From: Candidatus Polarisedimenticolia bacterium
GTDB lineage: Bacteria; Acidobacteriota; Polarisedimenticolia; Gp22-AA2
Assembly (NCBI GenBank): GCA_036001465.1
Contig: DASYUH010000048.1
Location: 1-62,627, forward strand
DNA length: 62,627 bases
Direction of reading: 5' to 3'
The position numbers and the translations under genes were made by a program. A model generated the notes under the pieces. The model saw only the letters and a program-made list of their open reading frames with translations, searched no databases and was not told the DNA's origin. Every line of letters starts with the position of its first letter. Within the stretch, counting starts at the first letter, position 1. This document shows, piece after piece, positions 44,792 through 55,100 of this stretch.

Positions 44792-45946
44792 CTAGCCGCC
44801 GACTGCGACCAGGACTTCCTTGCCCTTGAACAGCTCGGGATCCAGGATGGTGACCTTGGCGGTGCCGGTCGCTTCCGAGGTCTCGACCGTGAAGTCCCGG
44901 CCTTCCTGGAAGATCGGCGGCAGCAGGCGCACCCGGCCGATGCTCTCGAGCCCGAACAGGCGGGGCTCGAGGTTGATCGTCGTCCCCGACCTCAGATCGA
45001 GCGACGCCTCGTACTGGAGCGGCTTGACGTCCTTGACGCGCTTCAGCACGGGCGAGAGGACGCCCTGATCCTTGAGCGAGCGCTCGTTGGCGGCGTGATA
45101 GAACAGGCTGTTCTGCCGGAACGAGAGATCGCTCGACAGGCGCGCGACGCTGTCCTCGAGGGAGGCCTTGTTCGCCTGCAGCATCGAGATGTCCGTCTCC
45201 AGCCCCGCCTTGATCTGCTGGAGGTTGCTCACCTCGGCCTGCGCGACGTCCCTCTCGGAGCGCGCCGTGTCCCGCTCGCCGATCAGGTTGCGCTGGTTGG
45301 CGCGCCGCAGCGCCAGCGGCAGCTGCTTGGCCTCGCCCCGGGTGATGTACGTGCGGAACGCGTCATCCTTCGGGTCGTAGGCGAACCAGACCTTGTTCCC
45401 GGGCACCAGCTCGTCGGTCTGGTCGGCCTCGGCGAGAAGCGTCTTGGCCTTCTCGGGCGGCAGCTGCATCTCGTTGACCAGGTAGTTCATCGCCAGGTCC
45501 TTGTGCCGGTCCCCCTTCTTGACGACGACGAACTTGTCCGGCAGGGCCTGCTCGAGGTGCATGACCTTCTCCTGGAGCGCCTGGAGCTCGTTCCGATCGG
45601 CGACGATATGCTCGAGGAGGGACTTGTAGGAGACGTCCTTCTCCTGGGCGATCATCTGATTGAGGACGTCGCGCTGGGCGTCGGTGAATTCCTGCCCGTA
45701 GATCTCGCTGAAATGGATCGTCCGCTCGCCCGGCTTGCGCGTCTGGTTGAACTCGTCGATCCGCTTCATGGTCGCATCGGTCGCCGCGTCGATCTTTTCC
45801 TGGTGGGTCTTGAGCTCGGCCAGGAGCTCCTCGGGCGTCTTGGGAACCGCCTTCGAGAACTTGAGGTCCTGCGTGCACGCCATGGACGCCAGGGCGACCC
45901 CGGCCATGACGAGCAACAGGAAAGATGCCGTCTGCATCGTTTTCAT
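44792..45946 (-). CDS. Coiled-coil lipoprotein with LysM-like segment
   Basis: A 384-residue predicted lipoprotein: signal peptide with lipobox LASMAC and Cys24 as lipidation site. A heptad-rich helical region (about 40-135) is followed by a segment VVKKGDRHKDLAMNYLVNEM, with PGNKVWFAYDPKDD, that resembles a LysM or tail-module fold. A second coiled coil follows (about 205-285; RDVAQAEVSNLQQI, ISMLQANKASLEDSV), then a beta-rich C-terminus. No family was recognised. A strong ribosome site, AAGGAGG, precedes the ATG by 6 bases. An envelope-scaffold role is suggested by structure only. It is downstream of the ligase/ACP/PlsC gene by 120 bases. Confidence 0.7.
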   Translation of the reverse strand: MKTMQTASFLLLVMAGVALASMACTQDLKFSKAVPKTPEELLAELKTHQEKIDAATDATMKRIDEFNQTRKPGERTIHFSEIYGQEFTDAQRDVLNQMIAQEKDVSYKSLLEHIVADRNELQALQEKVMHLEQALPDKFVVVKKGDRHKDLAMNYLVNEMQLPPEKAKTLLAEADQTDELVPGNKVWFAYDPKDDAFRTYITRGEAKQLPLALRRANQRNLIGERDTARSERDVAQAEVSNLQQIKAGLETDISMLQANKASLEDSVARLSSDLSFRQNSLFYHAANERSLKDQGVLSPVLKRVKDVKPLQYEASLDLRSGTTINLEPRLFGLESIGRVRLLPPIFQEGRDFTVETSEATGTAKVTILDPELFKGKEVLVAVGG

Positions 45947-46066
45947 GGGCCCTCCTTCTGAAAGAGGAAACGAGACACTCGTGCCGACTTTTCGCTTGAC
46001 CCAAGCAGACTAGCAGAGTCAAGGTCCGGCGCCCAATTTTTCAAGTTTTTTTTCGAGGGATTTCCA

Positions 46067-48721
46067 TCAGGGAGCGGGACGCAGCCGGCGGACGGCGGCC
46101 TCGATCTGCGCCGTGGCCACGGCCGCATCGGTGCCCGGATCGATCGCGAGCGGCGGACCGATGACCAGGCGGGTCCTGCCGAAGCGCGGCCAGTAGCGCC
46201 CGTCGGGCAGGACCTGGGCCGTCCCCTCGATGAACGCCGGCACGACGGGCGCGCGCAGCTCGCGGGCGAAGATGCCGATCCCCTTGCGGAAGGGCTCCAT
46301 GTCGGGCCCGGGAACGTGCCGTCCCTCCGGAAAGATGAGGATCGAGAAGCCCTCGTCCATGAGCTCGCCGGCGTACGCGAGACTGGCGCGGAGGCCGGCC
46401 GTCTCCGGCAGCGGCCAGGCGTTGAAGAAGAACTCCACGAGGCGCACCTGGGTCCATTCCTTCATGTGGCGGGCCGGCCCGCCCTCCGCTTCGCCGTAGA
46501 ACACGCGGTGGTACCGCGTCGTCATGCCGGGGGCGATCCGGCCGCGGAGCGCCCGGGGGAGCGTCGCCTTGAAGAGGCCGGTATCCATGTAGCTGCGGTG
46601 GTTTGCCACGAACAGGCAGGGCGGCCGCGCATCCCGCAGATGCTCGAGCCCGGCGATCCGCGGCCGCGCGTAGAAGCGGATGAACGGGATCATCAGGCAT
46701 TCCTCGATCGCGCGACGGGCGAGGCGCACCGGCAGGAGGCGCGTCCAGCGCGGCATCCTCAGGGAGCCCCGGCTCTCGAGGGCCAGGAGGTCCGTCGGGG
46801 CCGGAGTGGCGTCCGGCGCCCCGCCCGGTCCCGGGAGGCGGGCCGGCGGGGGCGCGCCGACGCCTGGCCGCGACGTGCCGCCGGCGGAGACGGCCATGGC
46901 GGCCAGCCGCTCCAGATCGAGGACGGTGGCTTCTCCTAGGCGTCCTTCGGGGAGACGTGCGCCGAACTCCTCCTCGAAGGCGGCCGCCAGCTCCACGAGG
47001 TCGAGGCTGGCGAAGCCGAGCCCCTCGACGAGGCGCGTGTCGTCCCGCAGGGTTTCGGGCGCGACGCGCGCCAGGGAGGCGAGCAGGCGCCGCACCGCCG
47101 AGAACCCCGCCGCCGTGCCGCCCGGCCCGGCGGCGCCGTCGCGCTCGAGGAGGACGATGCGATCGCGCATGAGACCCCGGCGGACCTTGCCGGTGGCGGT
47201 GCGCGGGAAATCGTCCTCCGGCCAGACGGTGTGGCCGCGGACGCGCTGCTTCGGCAGGAGCCGCTCGTTGGCCGCGGTGACCGCCGCCTGCGGGTCGGCG
47301 CCGCGCTCCATCAGGAGCGCCGCGTGGACCCGCTCGCCGCGCGCGAGCGGCAGGCCCAGGACGGACACGCCGCGCACGCCCGGGGCGCCGGCGAAGGCCG
47401 CCTCGACGTCGCCTGGATGCACGTTCTCCCCTTCGGGGGTGACGATGACCTCCTTCAGCCGACCGCGGATCGTCAGGCGCCCGCGCGCGTCGAATGCGCC
47501 GACGTCGCCGGTCTTGAGCCAGCCCTCACCGTCCGCCTCGCGCCCCTCTCCCAGGTAGCCGGGTGTGACGTTCGGCCCGCGAACCAGGATTTCCCCCTCG
47601 GGCCCGAGCTTCACCTCCTGCACCGCGAGCGGGCGGCCGACGCTGCCGGCGCGCCGGTCGAACGGGCTCGACACCGAGATGATCGGGGCGGTCTCGGTCA
47701 GCCCGTACCCCTGCACCACCAGGTAGCCGCTGCGCCGCCAGAAGAGGTCCACCTCCTCCGGGAGCCGGGCGCCCCCCGAGACGATGATCCGGAGCCGCCA
47801 GCCGAGCAGCCGCTGGATCGGCCAGAGGAGCGGCGCCTGGAGATAGAACGGCCAGTCGGCCACGCGCTGCTGGCGCCTCTCGCATGCTTCGAGCCTGCCG
47901 GCGGCGTGGAGCGCGCGACGCACCTCGGCCCCCAGGAGGTCGAGCAGCCGCGGCACGGTGAACAGGCCCCAGGCGGAGAAGCGCCGCGAGGCCTCGATGA
48001 CCTCCAGGGGTCGCGGGGGGACCAGCACGATGGTGAGCCCCATGCTCAGGCCGAGGAACACGTTCATCGCCTGGCCGAACATGTGCGACAGGGGGAGGGT
48101 GGAGAGGAAGCGCAGGGCTCCGACCGGCCGGATGAGTGGCGCCCACTTGAGGTAGCCACGCTCGATCGGCGCGAAATCGGAGACCAGGTTCCCGTGGGTC
48201 AGGATCACGCCCCGGGGATCGCCGGTCGTGCCGGACGTGAACATCACGAAGGCGCGGTCGTCGGGGCCGGGGTCGGGCGCGGGACGGGCCGGAGCTCCTC
48301 GCGCGGGAGCCGGGGCGCTCCGCGCCCCCCACGAACCTGTTTCGATCCGCGTGACGCCGTCCGGTGGCGCGAGCTGCGCGGGGGCGACGAGAAGGCGCGC
48401 GCCCGCCTTGGCCGCGATCCGGGCGCGCAGGTCGCCGGGGGAATCGGGATCGAGGGGGACGGCGATCCCTCCCGCATGAAGCGTCCCGAAGAGCGCCTCC
48501 ACCCAGTCGGCGCCGTCGGGCCCCTGGATGAGGACCGGGTCTCCCGGCTTCAGCCCGGCGGCGCCGAGCGCCTCCGCGCAGGCGAGGGAGCGCCGGTGCA
48601 GCTCGCCGTAGGTGCGGCGGCGCCAGCGGACGCCGTCCTTCCAGAGGTAGGCTTCGCGGCCGCCGAAACGCGGCAGATCCTCGATGTACGTCAGGAGATT
48701 GCGGCGCGCGGACGGCGTCAT
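46067..48721 (-). CDS. AMP-ligase / acyl-carrier protein / PlsC acyltransferase fusion
   Basis: An 884-residue three-domain protein. Residues about 1-520: an adenylate-forming acyl ligase with FTSGTTGDPRGV (161-172), VQGYGLTETAPI (336-347), the KTGDV segment (403-407), RLKEVIV and the catalytic PRTATGKVRRG (506-516). Residues about 545-610: a carrier-protein domain with LGFASLDLVEL, Ser572 as phosphopantetheine site. Residues about 650-884: a PlsC-type acyltransferase with FVANHRSYMD (H708, D713) and FPEGRHVPG. It could charge a fatty acid onto its own carrier and transfer it to a lysophospholipid. E. coli Aas has the acyltransferase first and lacks the carrier. The ATG at 48721 has only a weak ribosome site. 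It diverges from the threonine dehydratase gene across 49 bases. Confidence 0.87.
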   Translation of the reverse strand: MTPSARRNLLTYIEDLPRFGGREAYLWKDGVRWRRRTYGELHRRSLACAEALGAAGLKPGDPVLIQGPDGADWVEALFGTLHAGGIAVPLDPDSPGDLRARIAAKAGARLLVAPAQLAPPDGVTRIETGSWGARSAPAPARGAPARPAPDPGPDDRAFVMFTSGTTGDPRGVILTHGNLVSDFAPIERGYLKWAPLIRPVGALRFLSTLPLSHMFGQAMNVFLGLSMGLTIVLVPPRPLEVIEASRRFSAWGLFTVPRLLDLLGAEVRRALHAAGRLEACERRQQRVADWPFYLQAPLLWPIQRLLGWRLRIIVSGGARLPEEVDLFWRRSGYLVVQGYGLTETAPIISVSSPFDRRAGSVGRPLAVQEVKLGPEGEILVRGPNVTPGYLGEGREADGEGWLKTGDVGAFDARGRLTIRGRLKEVIVTPEGENVHPGDVEAAFAGAPGVRGVSVLGLPLARGERVHAALLMERGADPQAAVTAANERLLPKQRVRGHTVWPEDDFPRTATGKVRRGLMRDRIVLLERDGAAGPGGTAAGFSAVRRLLASLARVAPETLRDDTRLVEGLGFASLDLVELAAAFEEEFGARLPEGRLGEATVLDLERLAAMAVSAGGTSRPGVGAPPPARLPGPGGAPDATPAPTDLLALESRGSLRMPRWTRLLPVRLARRAIEECLMIPFIRFYARPRIAGLEHLRDARPPCLFVANHRSYMDTGLFKATLPRALRGRIAPGMTTRYHRVFYGEAEGGPARHMKEWTQVRLVEFFFNAWPLPETAGLRASLAYAGELMDEGFSILIFPEGRHVPGPDMEPFRKGIGIFARELRAPVVPAFIEGTAQVLPDGRYWPRFGRTRLVIGPPLAIDPGTDAAVATAQIEAAVRRLRPAP

Positions 48722-48770
48722 CAGTGTTTCATGATACTTTGAATCCTCCCGGCCGGAGGCGGCGCGCTCC

Positions 48771-49721
48771 ATGGACCTCAAGACCGAAATCACCGCGGCC
48801 GAAACGCGGATCCGCCCGTACGTGCGCGAGACCCCGGTCGACGAGTCCCCCGCGCTCGGCCAGGCCGCGGGGGCGCGCGTCCTGCTGAAGATGGAGCACC
48901 TCCAGCTCACCGGCTCGTTCAAGCTGCGGGGGGCGATGAACCGGCTCCTGTCCCTGACGCCGGACGAGAAGGCGGAGGGGATCGTGACCGCCTCCTCCGG
49001 CAACCACGGCGCGGCGGTGGCGTACGGCCTGAAGGCCCTCGGCTGCCCCGGCGTCATCTTCGTCCCGGAGAACGCCTCGCCGGCGAAGGTGGCCAACATC
49101 CGAGCCTACGGCGCCGAGGTGCGCACGCACGCCACAGACTCGGGGATCACGGAGATGTTCGCGCGCCGCCACGCGCAGGAAACCGCCAGGGTCTACGTCT
49201 CGCCGTACAACGATCCTCTGGTCGTGGCGGGGCAGGGGACGATCGGCGCGGAGCTGGCCCGGCAGGTGGACCGCATCGATGCCTTGTTCGTGGCGCTCGG
49301 CGGCGGCGGGCTGATCTCCGGAATCGCGGGGTATCTCAAGTCGGGCGGCGCCCCCGTCGAGGTCATCGCCTGCTCGCCGGAGAACTCCGCCGTCATGCAC
49401 CACTCGGTCGCGGCCGGGCGGATCCTCGAGATGGAGTCGAAGCCGACCCTCTCCGACGGCACGGCCGGGGCGGTCGAGCCGGGGGCGATCACGCTCGATC
49501 TCTGCCGCCGCTTCGTCGATCGCTACGTCCTCGTCTCGGAAACCGAAATCAGGGACGCGATGCGCCTGGTCATCGACCGGCACCACACCCTGATCGAGGG
49601 GGCCGCCGGTGTGGCGGTCGCCGGCTTCCTCAAGGAGAAGGAGCGGTTCGCCGGCAGGAGCGTCGTCATCGTTCTGTGCGGTGCGAACATCTCCCGAGAC
49701 CGTCTGAAGGACGTCCTCTAG
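48771..49721 (+). CDS. Threonine dehydratase-type PLP enzyme
   Basis: A 316-residue fold-type II PLP enzyme. Features: PLP lysine in LTGSFKLRGAMN (about 47-58), SSGNHGAAVAYGLK, the glycine-rich phosphate loop ALGGGGLISGIA and VLCGANIS near the C-terminus. Length and motif order match the short threonine/serine ammonia-lyases lacking the ACT regulatory domain. It deaminates L-threonine (or L-serine) to the 2-keto acid, for isoleucine synthesis or catabolism. A serine racemase-like role is the alternative. It stands alone, convergent with the TMEM175-like gene. Confidence 0.9.
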   Translation: MDLKTEITAAETRIRPYVRETPVDESPALGQAAGARVLLKMEHLQLTGSFKLRGAMNRLLSLTPDEKAEGIVTASSGNHGAAVAYGLKALGCPGVIFVPENASPAKVANIRAYGAEVRTHATDSGITEMFARRHAQETARVYVSPYNDPLVVAGQGTIGAELARQVDRIDALFVALGGGGLISGIAGYLKSGGAPVEVIACSPENSAVMHHSVAAGRILEMESKPTLSDGTAGAVEPGAITLDLCRRFVDRYVLVSETEIRDAMRLVIDRHHTLIEGAAGVAVAGFLKEKERFAGRSVVIVLCGANISRDRLKDVL

Positions 49722-49730
49722 GCCGGGTTC

Positions 49731-50312
<582 letters not shown>

Positions 50313-50337
50313 GGACACGCCGTCCGGCCGATCACGC

Positions 50338-52170
50338 TCATCCCCGGGGCCGGCGGGCGGCGTCCCGCTTCAGCGCCTGGAGAAGCGTCTTGACCTGCCC
50401 GAGCAGGCCGGGATCGGTCACCTCGCGGGACAGGCCCTCCAGGATGTCGATGGCTCCCTTGTAGTCCCGCAGATTGGCGCGCTCGACCGCCTTGTTGTAC
50501 TTCTCGACCCAGAGGTTGTAGACGCCGACGGGGGCCCCTTTCGGCATGACCGTGTCCAGGGGTGCCGGGTCCTGAGGCATCACGCCGGCGTCGTCGACCG
50601 TCCCTTCGCCGGAGGATGATTCGTCCGCAGCCGGGGGCGAGGTCCGGGCGCGCCAGGCCTCCTCGGCCGAAAGCGCGCGGCGCGCGGCCTCGAGCGCTTC
50701 CCGGTCGTTCATGCGCGCCAGGCCGTTCTCGACCAGATCGCGGGCCCTGGCCAGGTCCCCGTTGCGCGCGTGGAGCATCGCCAGGCTGGCAAGAACATCG
50801 GCTCGGGCGGGAAGCATCTGCCGGGCGGTCTCGAGGTGCCGGATCGCCGGCGCCAGGTCGCCGCCGTTCCCGAAATACGTCCTGCCGAATTCGACGTAGG
50901 CCTCGGCGAGCCCCGGGCGGAGCCGGATCGATTTCCCCAGCAGGTCGCGGGCGCGGGCGACGTCGGGAGGGATCGCATCGCGCCCGCCGTCCATCCCTCG
51001 CAGGGCGCTTCGCCGGGCCAGGCAGGCGCCAAAATGGAAGCAGGTCATCCCATCGTCCGGGTCGATCGCCAGGGCCTTCTCGAACTGGACGACGGCCTCG
51101 TCGTAGCGCTCGGCCTTCTCGCTCAGGACCGCGAGCCCGGTGATGGCGGATGCGCAGGCCGGATTGAACTTCAGCGCCTCCCGGTAGTGCGTCTCGGCCT
51201 CCCAGGGCCGCCCGGGCTGAACGTGGACGACGAGATCCCCCAGGCGGGCCAGGATCTCCTCCCGCTTCATCGGGGCGACCTTCGTGGACGTGTCCACGTG
51301 AAGATCCGAGAACTTGACGGCGTTGAACAGGAACCGCGTTCCGCCCACGTGGGCCCGCAACTCCTGCTCCAGCTTCTCGTGGGTCGTCGCGAAGCTGGCC
51401 GTGAAGGCCTGGTCGGGGTCCTGGCCGCTCGCGAGGCGGTCGAGAAAGGCCCCGAGCTGCGAGCGCCGTTCCGCCTTGTCCCACAGGAAGTAATGCACCA
51501 GCGCCCAGGACTGCGCGTAGAAAACCCCCCGGCGCGTCCCCTCGTTGTAGTCGGGGGAGTCGTGGGTGATCGCGAACAGGTGCCGCAGGCTGAGCAGGTT
51601 GTTCTCGCGCAGGAACAGGACGTGCTCGGCGGGGGTCCTGCCGATCGAGGCCGACTTGTCGTCCGCCTGGAAGGTGCTGTAGCACTCGGCGAGCCCTTCG
51701 TTGAACCAGGGAGGTGTGCCGTGCAGGTTGTTGTTGAGAAACTGGTGGACGTACTCGTGGTAGATGATGTCCAGCGGGTCGGTCCCCGGATCCCCGTTCA
51801 TCGCGATGAAGGAGCCGTCGGGCCAGCCGACGAAGACTCCCGCCGAGTCGACGAACCGGTCGTTGTAGAGCGCCCGGTAGGGCTTGAAGGACGCCTCGTG
51901 CTTGAACACGTAAATCGAGGTCGGGGCGGGCGGGTCGATCCGGAACTTCTTGTAGAAGAGGGACAGCACGGCTCGGAACCGCTCGAGCCTCCGCCCCAGG
52001 TCGGCGGTCCGCCTCTCGGAGGCGTTGCTGTACATGGTGAAGTGGGCCGTCTCGATCCGGATCCAGTCGTCGGTCTCCGGGGGCAGGGCAAGGAGGCCGT
52101 CCCCCGCGGGCCCCAGGACACCCAGCAGGAGGATCGCGACGAGAGCACAGAAGGCGCGACGCGTCCGCAT
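50338..52170 (-). CDS. Secreted HExxH peptidase-like (DUF1570-type) protein with TPR repeats
   Basis: A 610-residue exported protein. Signal peptide: FCALVAILLLGVLGPAGDGLLA. A gluzincin-like domain follows (about 30-290) with IIYHEYVHQFL (HExxH, 138-142) and WFNEGLAE (Glu158, likely third zinc ligand), as in DUF1570 proteins. TPR-like repeats cover about 300-500 (EAETHYREALKFNP, YDEAVVQFEKALAIDP), and a Pro-rich linker and helical tail end the protein. A periplasmic protease or scaffold is plausible. Its ATG lies one base after the stop of the 1379-residue membrane-protein gene (TGACATG), so the two are translationally coupled. Confidence 0.8.
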   Translation of the reverse strand: MRTRRAFCALVAILLLGVLGPAGDGLLALPPETDDWIRIETAHFTMYSNASERRTADLGRRLERFRAVLSLFYKKFRIDPPAPTSIYVFKHEASFKPYRALYNDRFVDSAGVFVGWPDGSFIAMNGDPGTDPLDIIYHEYVHQFLNNNLHGTPPWFNEGLAECYSTFQADDKSASIGRTPAEHVLFLRENNLLSLRHLFAITHDSPDYNEGTRRGVFYAQSWALVHYFLWDKAERRSQLGAFLDRLASGQDPDQAFTASFATTHEKLEQELRAHVGGTRFLFNAVKFSDLHVDTSTKVAPMKREEILARLGDLVVHVQPGRPWEAETHYREALKFNPACASAITGLAVLSEKAERYDEAVVQFEKALAIDPDDGMTCFHFGACLARRSALRGMDGGRDAIPPDVARARDLLGKSIRLRPGLAEAYVEFGRTYFGNGGDLAPAIRHLETARQMLPARADVLASLAMLHARNGDLARARDLVENGLARMNDREALEAARRALSAEEAWRARTSPPAADESSSGEGTVDDAGVMPQDPAPLDTVMPKGAPVGVYNLWVEKYNKAVERANLRDYKGAIDILEGLSREVTDPGLLGQVKTLLQALKRDAARRPRG

Positions 52171-52171
52171 G

Positions 52172-55100
52172 TCAGGGGGCCGCGACCCCGGGCGCGGACG
52201 GGGAAGGGGGCGCGAGCGGCGGCGGCGACGGCTTCTTCTTCAGTCTCGGCCGCCACAGCCCACCCCGGGTGAAGGATTCCCAACCCCACTTCAGCCAGCG
52301 CAGGAGGGCCTGCGCCAGCCACAGCGCCCACGCCAGCATCGCCAGGCGATAGAGAAAGAGCGGGACGGAGACGACCCATGGACGGGGGAGGACCTCGCCC
52401 GAGCGATCGAGATACCAGTGCAGGTTTCCGGCCTGCGAGTCGTTCCCGGCGATCTGCATCTCGGGGAGGCCCAGGAGGCCGTTGGTGATCGACCAGAAGA
52501 GCCCGCCCAGCGCGACGACCGTCGCGCCCGCCAGCAACACTTGAAGGAGATTGAAGCGGACCCCCGACCCCTCGGCGCCCCGCTGTCCGCGCCACCCGAG
52601 GGCGAACAGCCAGCCGACGATGACGAGGGAGATCCAGACGGGCGCCTGCGTCAGCCCGAGGCTCAGCAGAAACCAGTCCCGGGCGCGCAGGGGCGTCAGG
52701 CGAAGGCGACCGAGGGCGATCGCGGCCAGGAGGCCGACGACGACCCGGCTCCAGAACAGCACGGCCGGCCCCAGGCGCGGGCCACCCAGCAGGAGCGTCC
52801 AGCGATCGGCGGGCATCACGATCGAGGTGCGCGCGTTCACGCTGGCGGTGCCGAGATCCACCTCGGGCGCCCTGAAGCCGAGGCGGATGCCGTCGTTCTG
52901 CCTCCAGGCGACGCCGATGTGCTGCGGCCCCGGCATGATCGGCAGCGTCAGTTCCCGCCCGTCCTGGCGGATCGGCTGCACGACGCCGTTGATCGACACC
53001 GATTGCAGCTCGGCCACCTCGGGGAGGGTGAGCACGTGCTGCTCCCCCCGGCTGCTGCGGACGGTGAGATTCAGGCTCGCGTCGGTGGCGCGCAGCCCCG
53101 GCGAGATCGTGAGATCGGTCGTGTCGATGGTCAGCGTCTGCCCGGGGAGCCCGCCGGGACGAATCACGTCGATGGTGACCGCTTCCCCCGGCCACGGGCG
53201 CCATTCGCGCATCCGCACGGGCGTCTCCTCCGGCAGATGGACCACCGGGATCCCCTGGACCTCGACGTGCCAGACGGGTCCGGCGGCCAGGCGCCAGACC
53301 TCGACCCACGGGACGTCGCCCGGCGCCGCGAGCCGGATCGATTCCCTTTGATCGAGGGAGGACGTCCAGGCCGCCTCGGTCGCCTGCGGGGCGAGGCTGA
53401 CCAGCGCCCGGTCGCCGGCCACGCGCACGTCGGCGGTCGTCACCGACTCGCCCGGCAAGAGGGGGACCTCGAGGCGGACCGCCGATCCGACCGGGGTGAT
53501 CCGGACCACCCGGGTCGCGACCTGCCACTTGATCCCGAGCGTGAGCTCGCGCTCGACGCGCACGAAGGGCGGGAGCGCGATCGGCTCGAAGGCCCCCGAA
53601 GGCCCCCGCTCGCGGCCGCGCTCCTGCACGAGCTGCAGGCTGTCCTCCGCCTGGCCGTCCTCGTGCAGCCCTTCCACGCGCCAGCCGCGGGCCCGCGCCT
53701 CGACGCGGTGGGGCTTGAGCGGCAGGGGAAGCGGGACCGACTCACGGTCGGGCAGCGGGCCCTCCATCAGGACCTGGTGGTTTCCGGGACTCACGCGCAG
53801 CCACAGCCGTCCTTCACCGGTCCGCACCAGCCCGGTGGCCGCCTCGCCGTCCACGGCCACCCGATCGGGGAGCCACTGATCGGCACCCCCCGGGAGCGGC
53901 ACCGCCGTCTCCGCCGCGGCGCTGATCTCGATGCGGGCGCGCAGGGAGGCCGGGCCGACGTCGAGCAGCATGCGGGGGCTGGAGGCGCAGTTCGGGCGGC
54001 AGGCGGGGGGCTGCAGCAGGCGCGTGCGCAGCTCGTTCAGCATGTCGGCCGGCGGCATCTCGGCCGCGCCGGCCGGCGGCGACCCGGCCCCCGCGAGCGC
54101 CAGCGCCGAGGCCAGCGCGGTAGCCATCGCGGGGCGCGCCAGGCCGATCCGTCGCATGAGCCGGGCCGGCCAGGAGCGATCGGGAAACCCGAACAGGCCG
54201 AGCGCCAGGATCGAGACGAGGACGACCCGCAGCAGGTTCAGGAGCCGGTTCGCGGCGGGCGGGATCAGAACGAGACGCAGCTCCTGCGCCTGTTTCACCG
54301 GCCCACGCCAGCTCAGGGAGACCGTCCTCCAGCTCCAGTCGGGCAGCCCGGGGCCGGTCTGGACGACCGTCTTGGGGTCGGGAGCGTAGAGGTACGACAG
54401 GGATCGCTGAGCCATCTTGCCTTCCGCGGCGGGTTCCGAAGCCGGGGCATTGGACTTGAGCGCGGACATGGCCTTCATCTTGTTGGAGAGATCGCCCCGA
54501 ATCTGGTCGAACTCCTCAGTCGCCGCCCCCTTCTCCCCCATCGGGGCCTGCAGCAGGAAGCCCCCCCCGAGCCCGCCGCCGCCCATCCAGGGCTCCTCCA
54601 ACGAAGGGTAGAGGGCGGTGCGCACCTGATCGACCAGGAACGGGATGATCATGAGAACGAGCACGACCTGCGCGAGGCGGTGAACGACCGTCACCGTGGC
54701 CAGGATCCGCCCCGCTGGAAGGGCACGCCGCAGGGCCTCGAAGGCCAGGACCGCGAGCCAGGTCCAGTGCGGCGCCCCCGGCTCGATCCAGATGAGGACG
54801 AGCGTCAGAAGGGCGATGATCCCGAAGCGCCGCCCCCAGAGCCTGGCGACCGACATGGCGCCGATGAGGACCAGGAAGAGATCGAGGAGCGTCCACGAGG
54901 CGATCCAGGTGGCGGAGACGTCGTCCACGCCCGATGCGCTGAACAGGCGCCAGGCGGGCGGGAGATTCAGCTCGGCGCTGACCTGGTTGAAGTCGTGATC
55001 CCACCCGACCGCGGGCACGACGCCGGCGCCCCGCTCGACGCGGCTGTCGGCGTCCAGGCGCACCTCTCCCTGCCGCAGCTCGACCCCCGCGGGCCGATCG

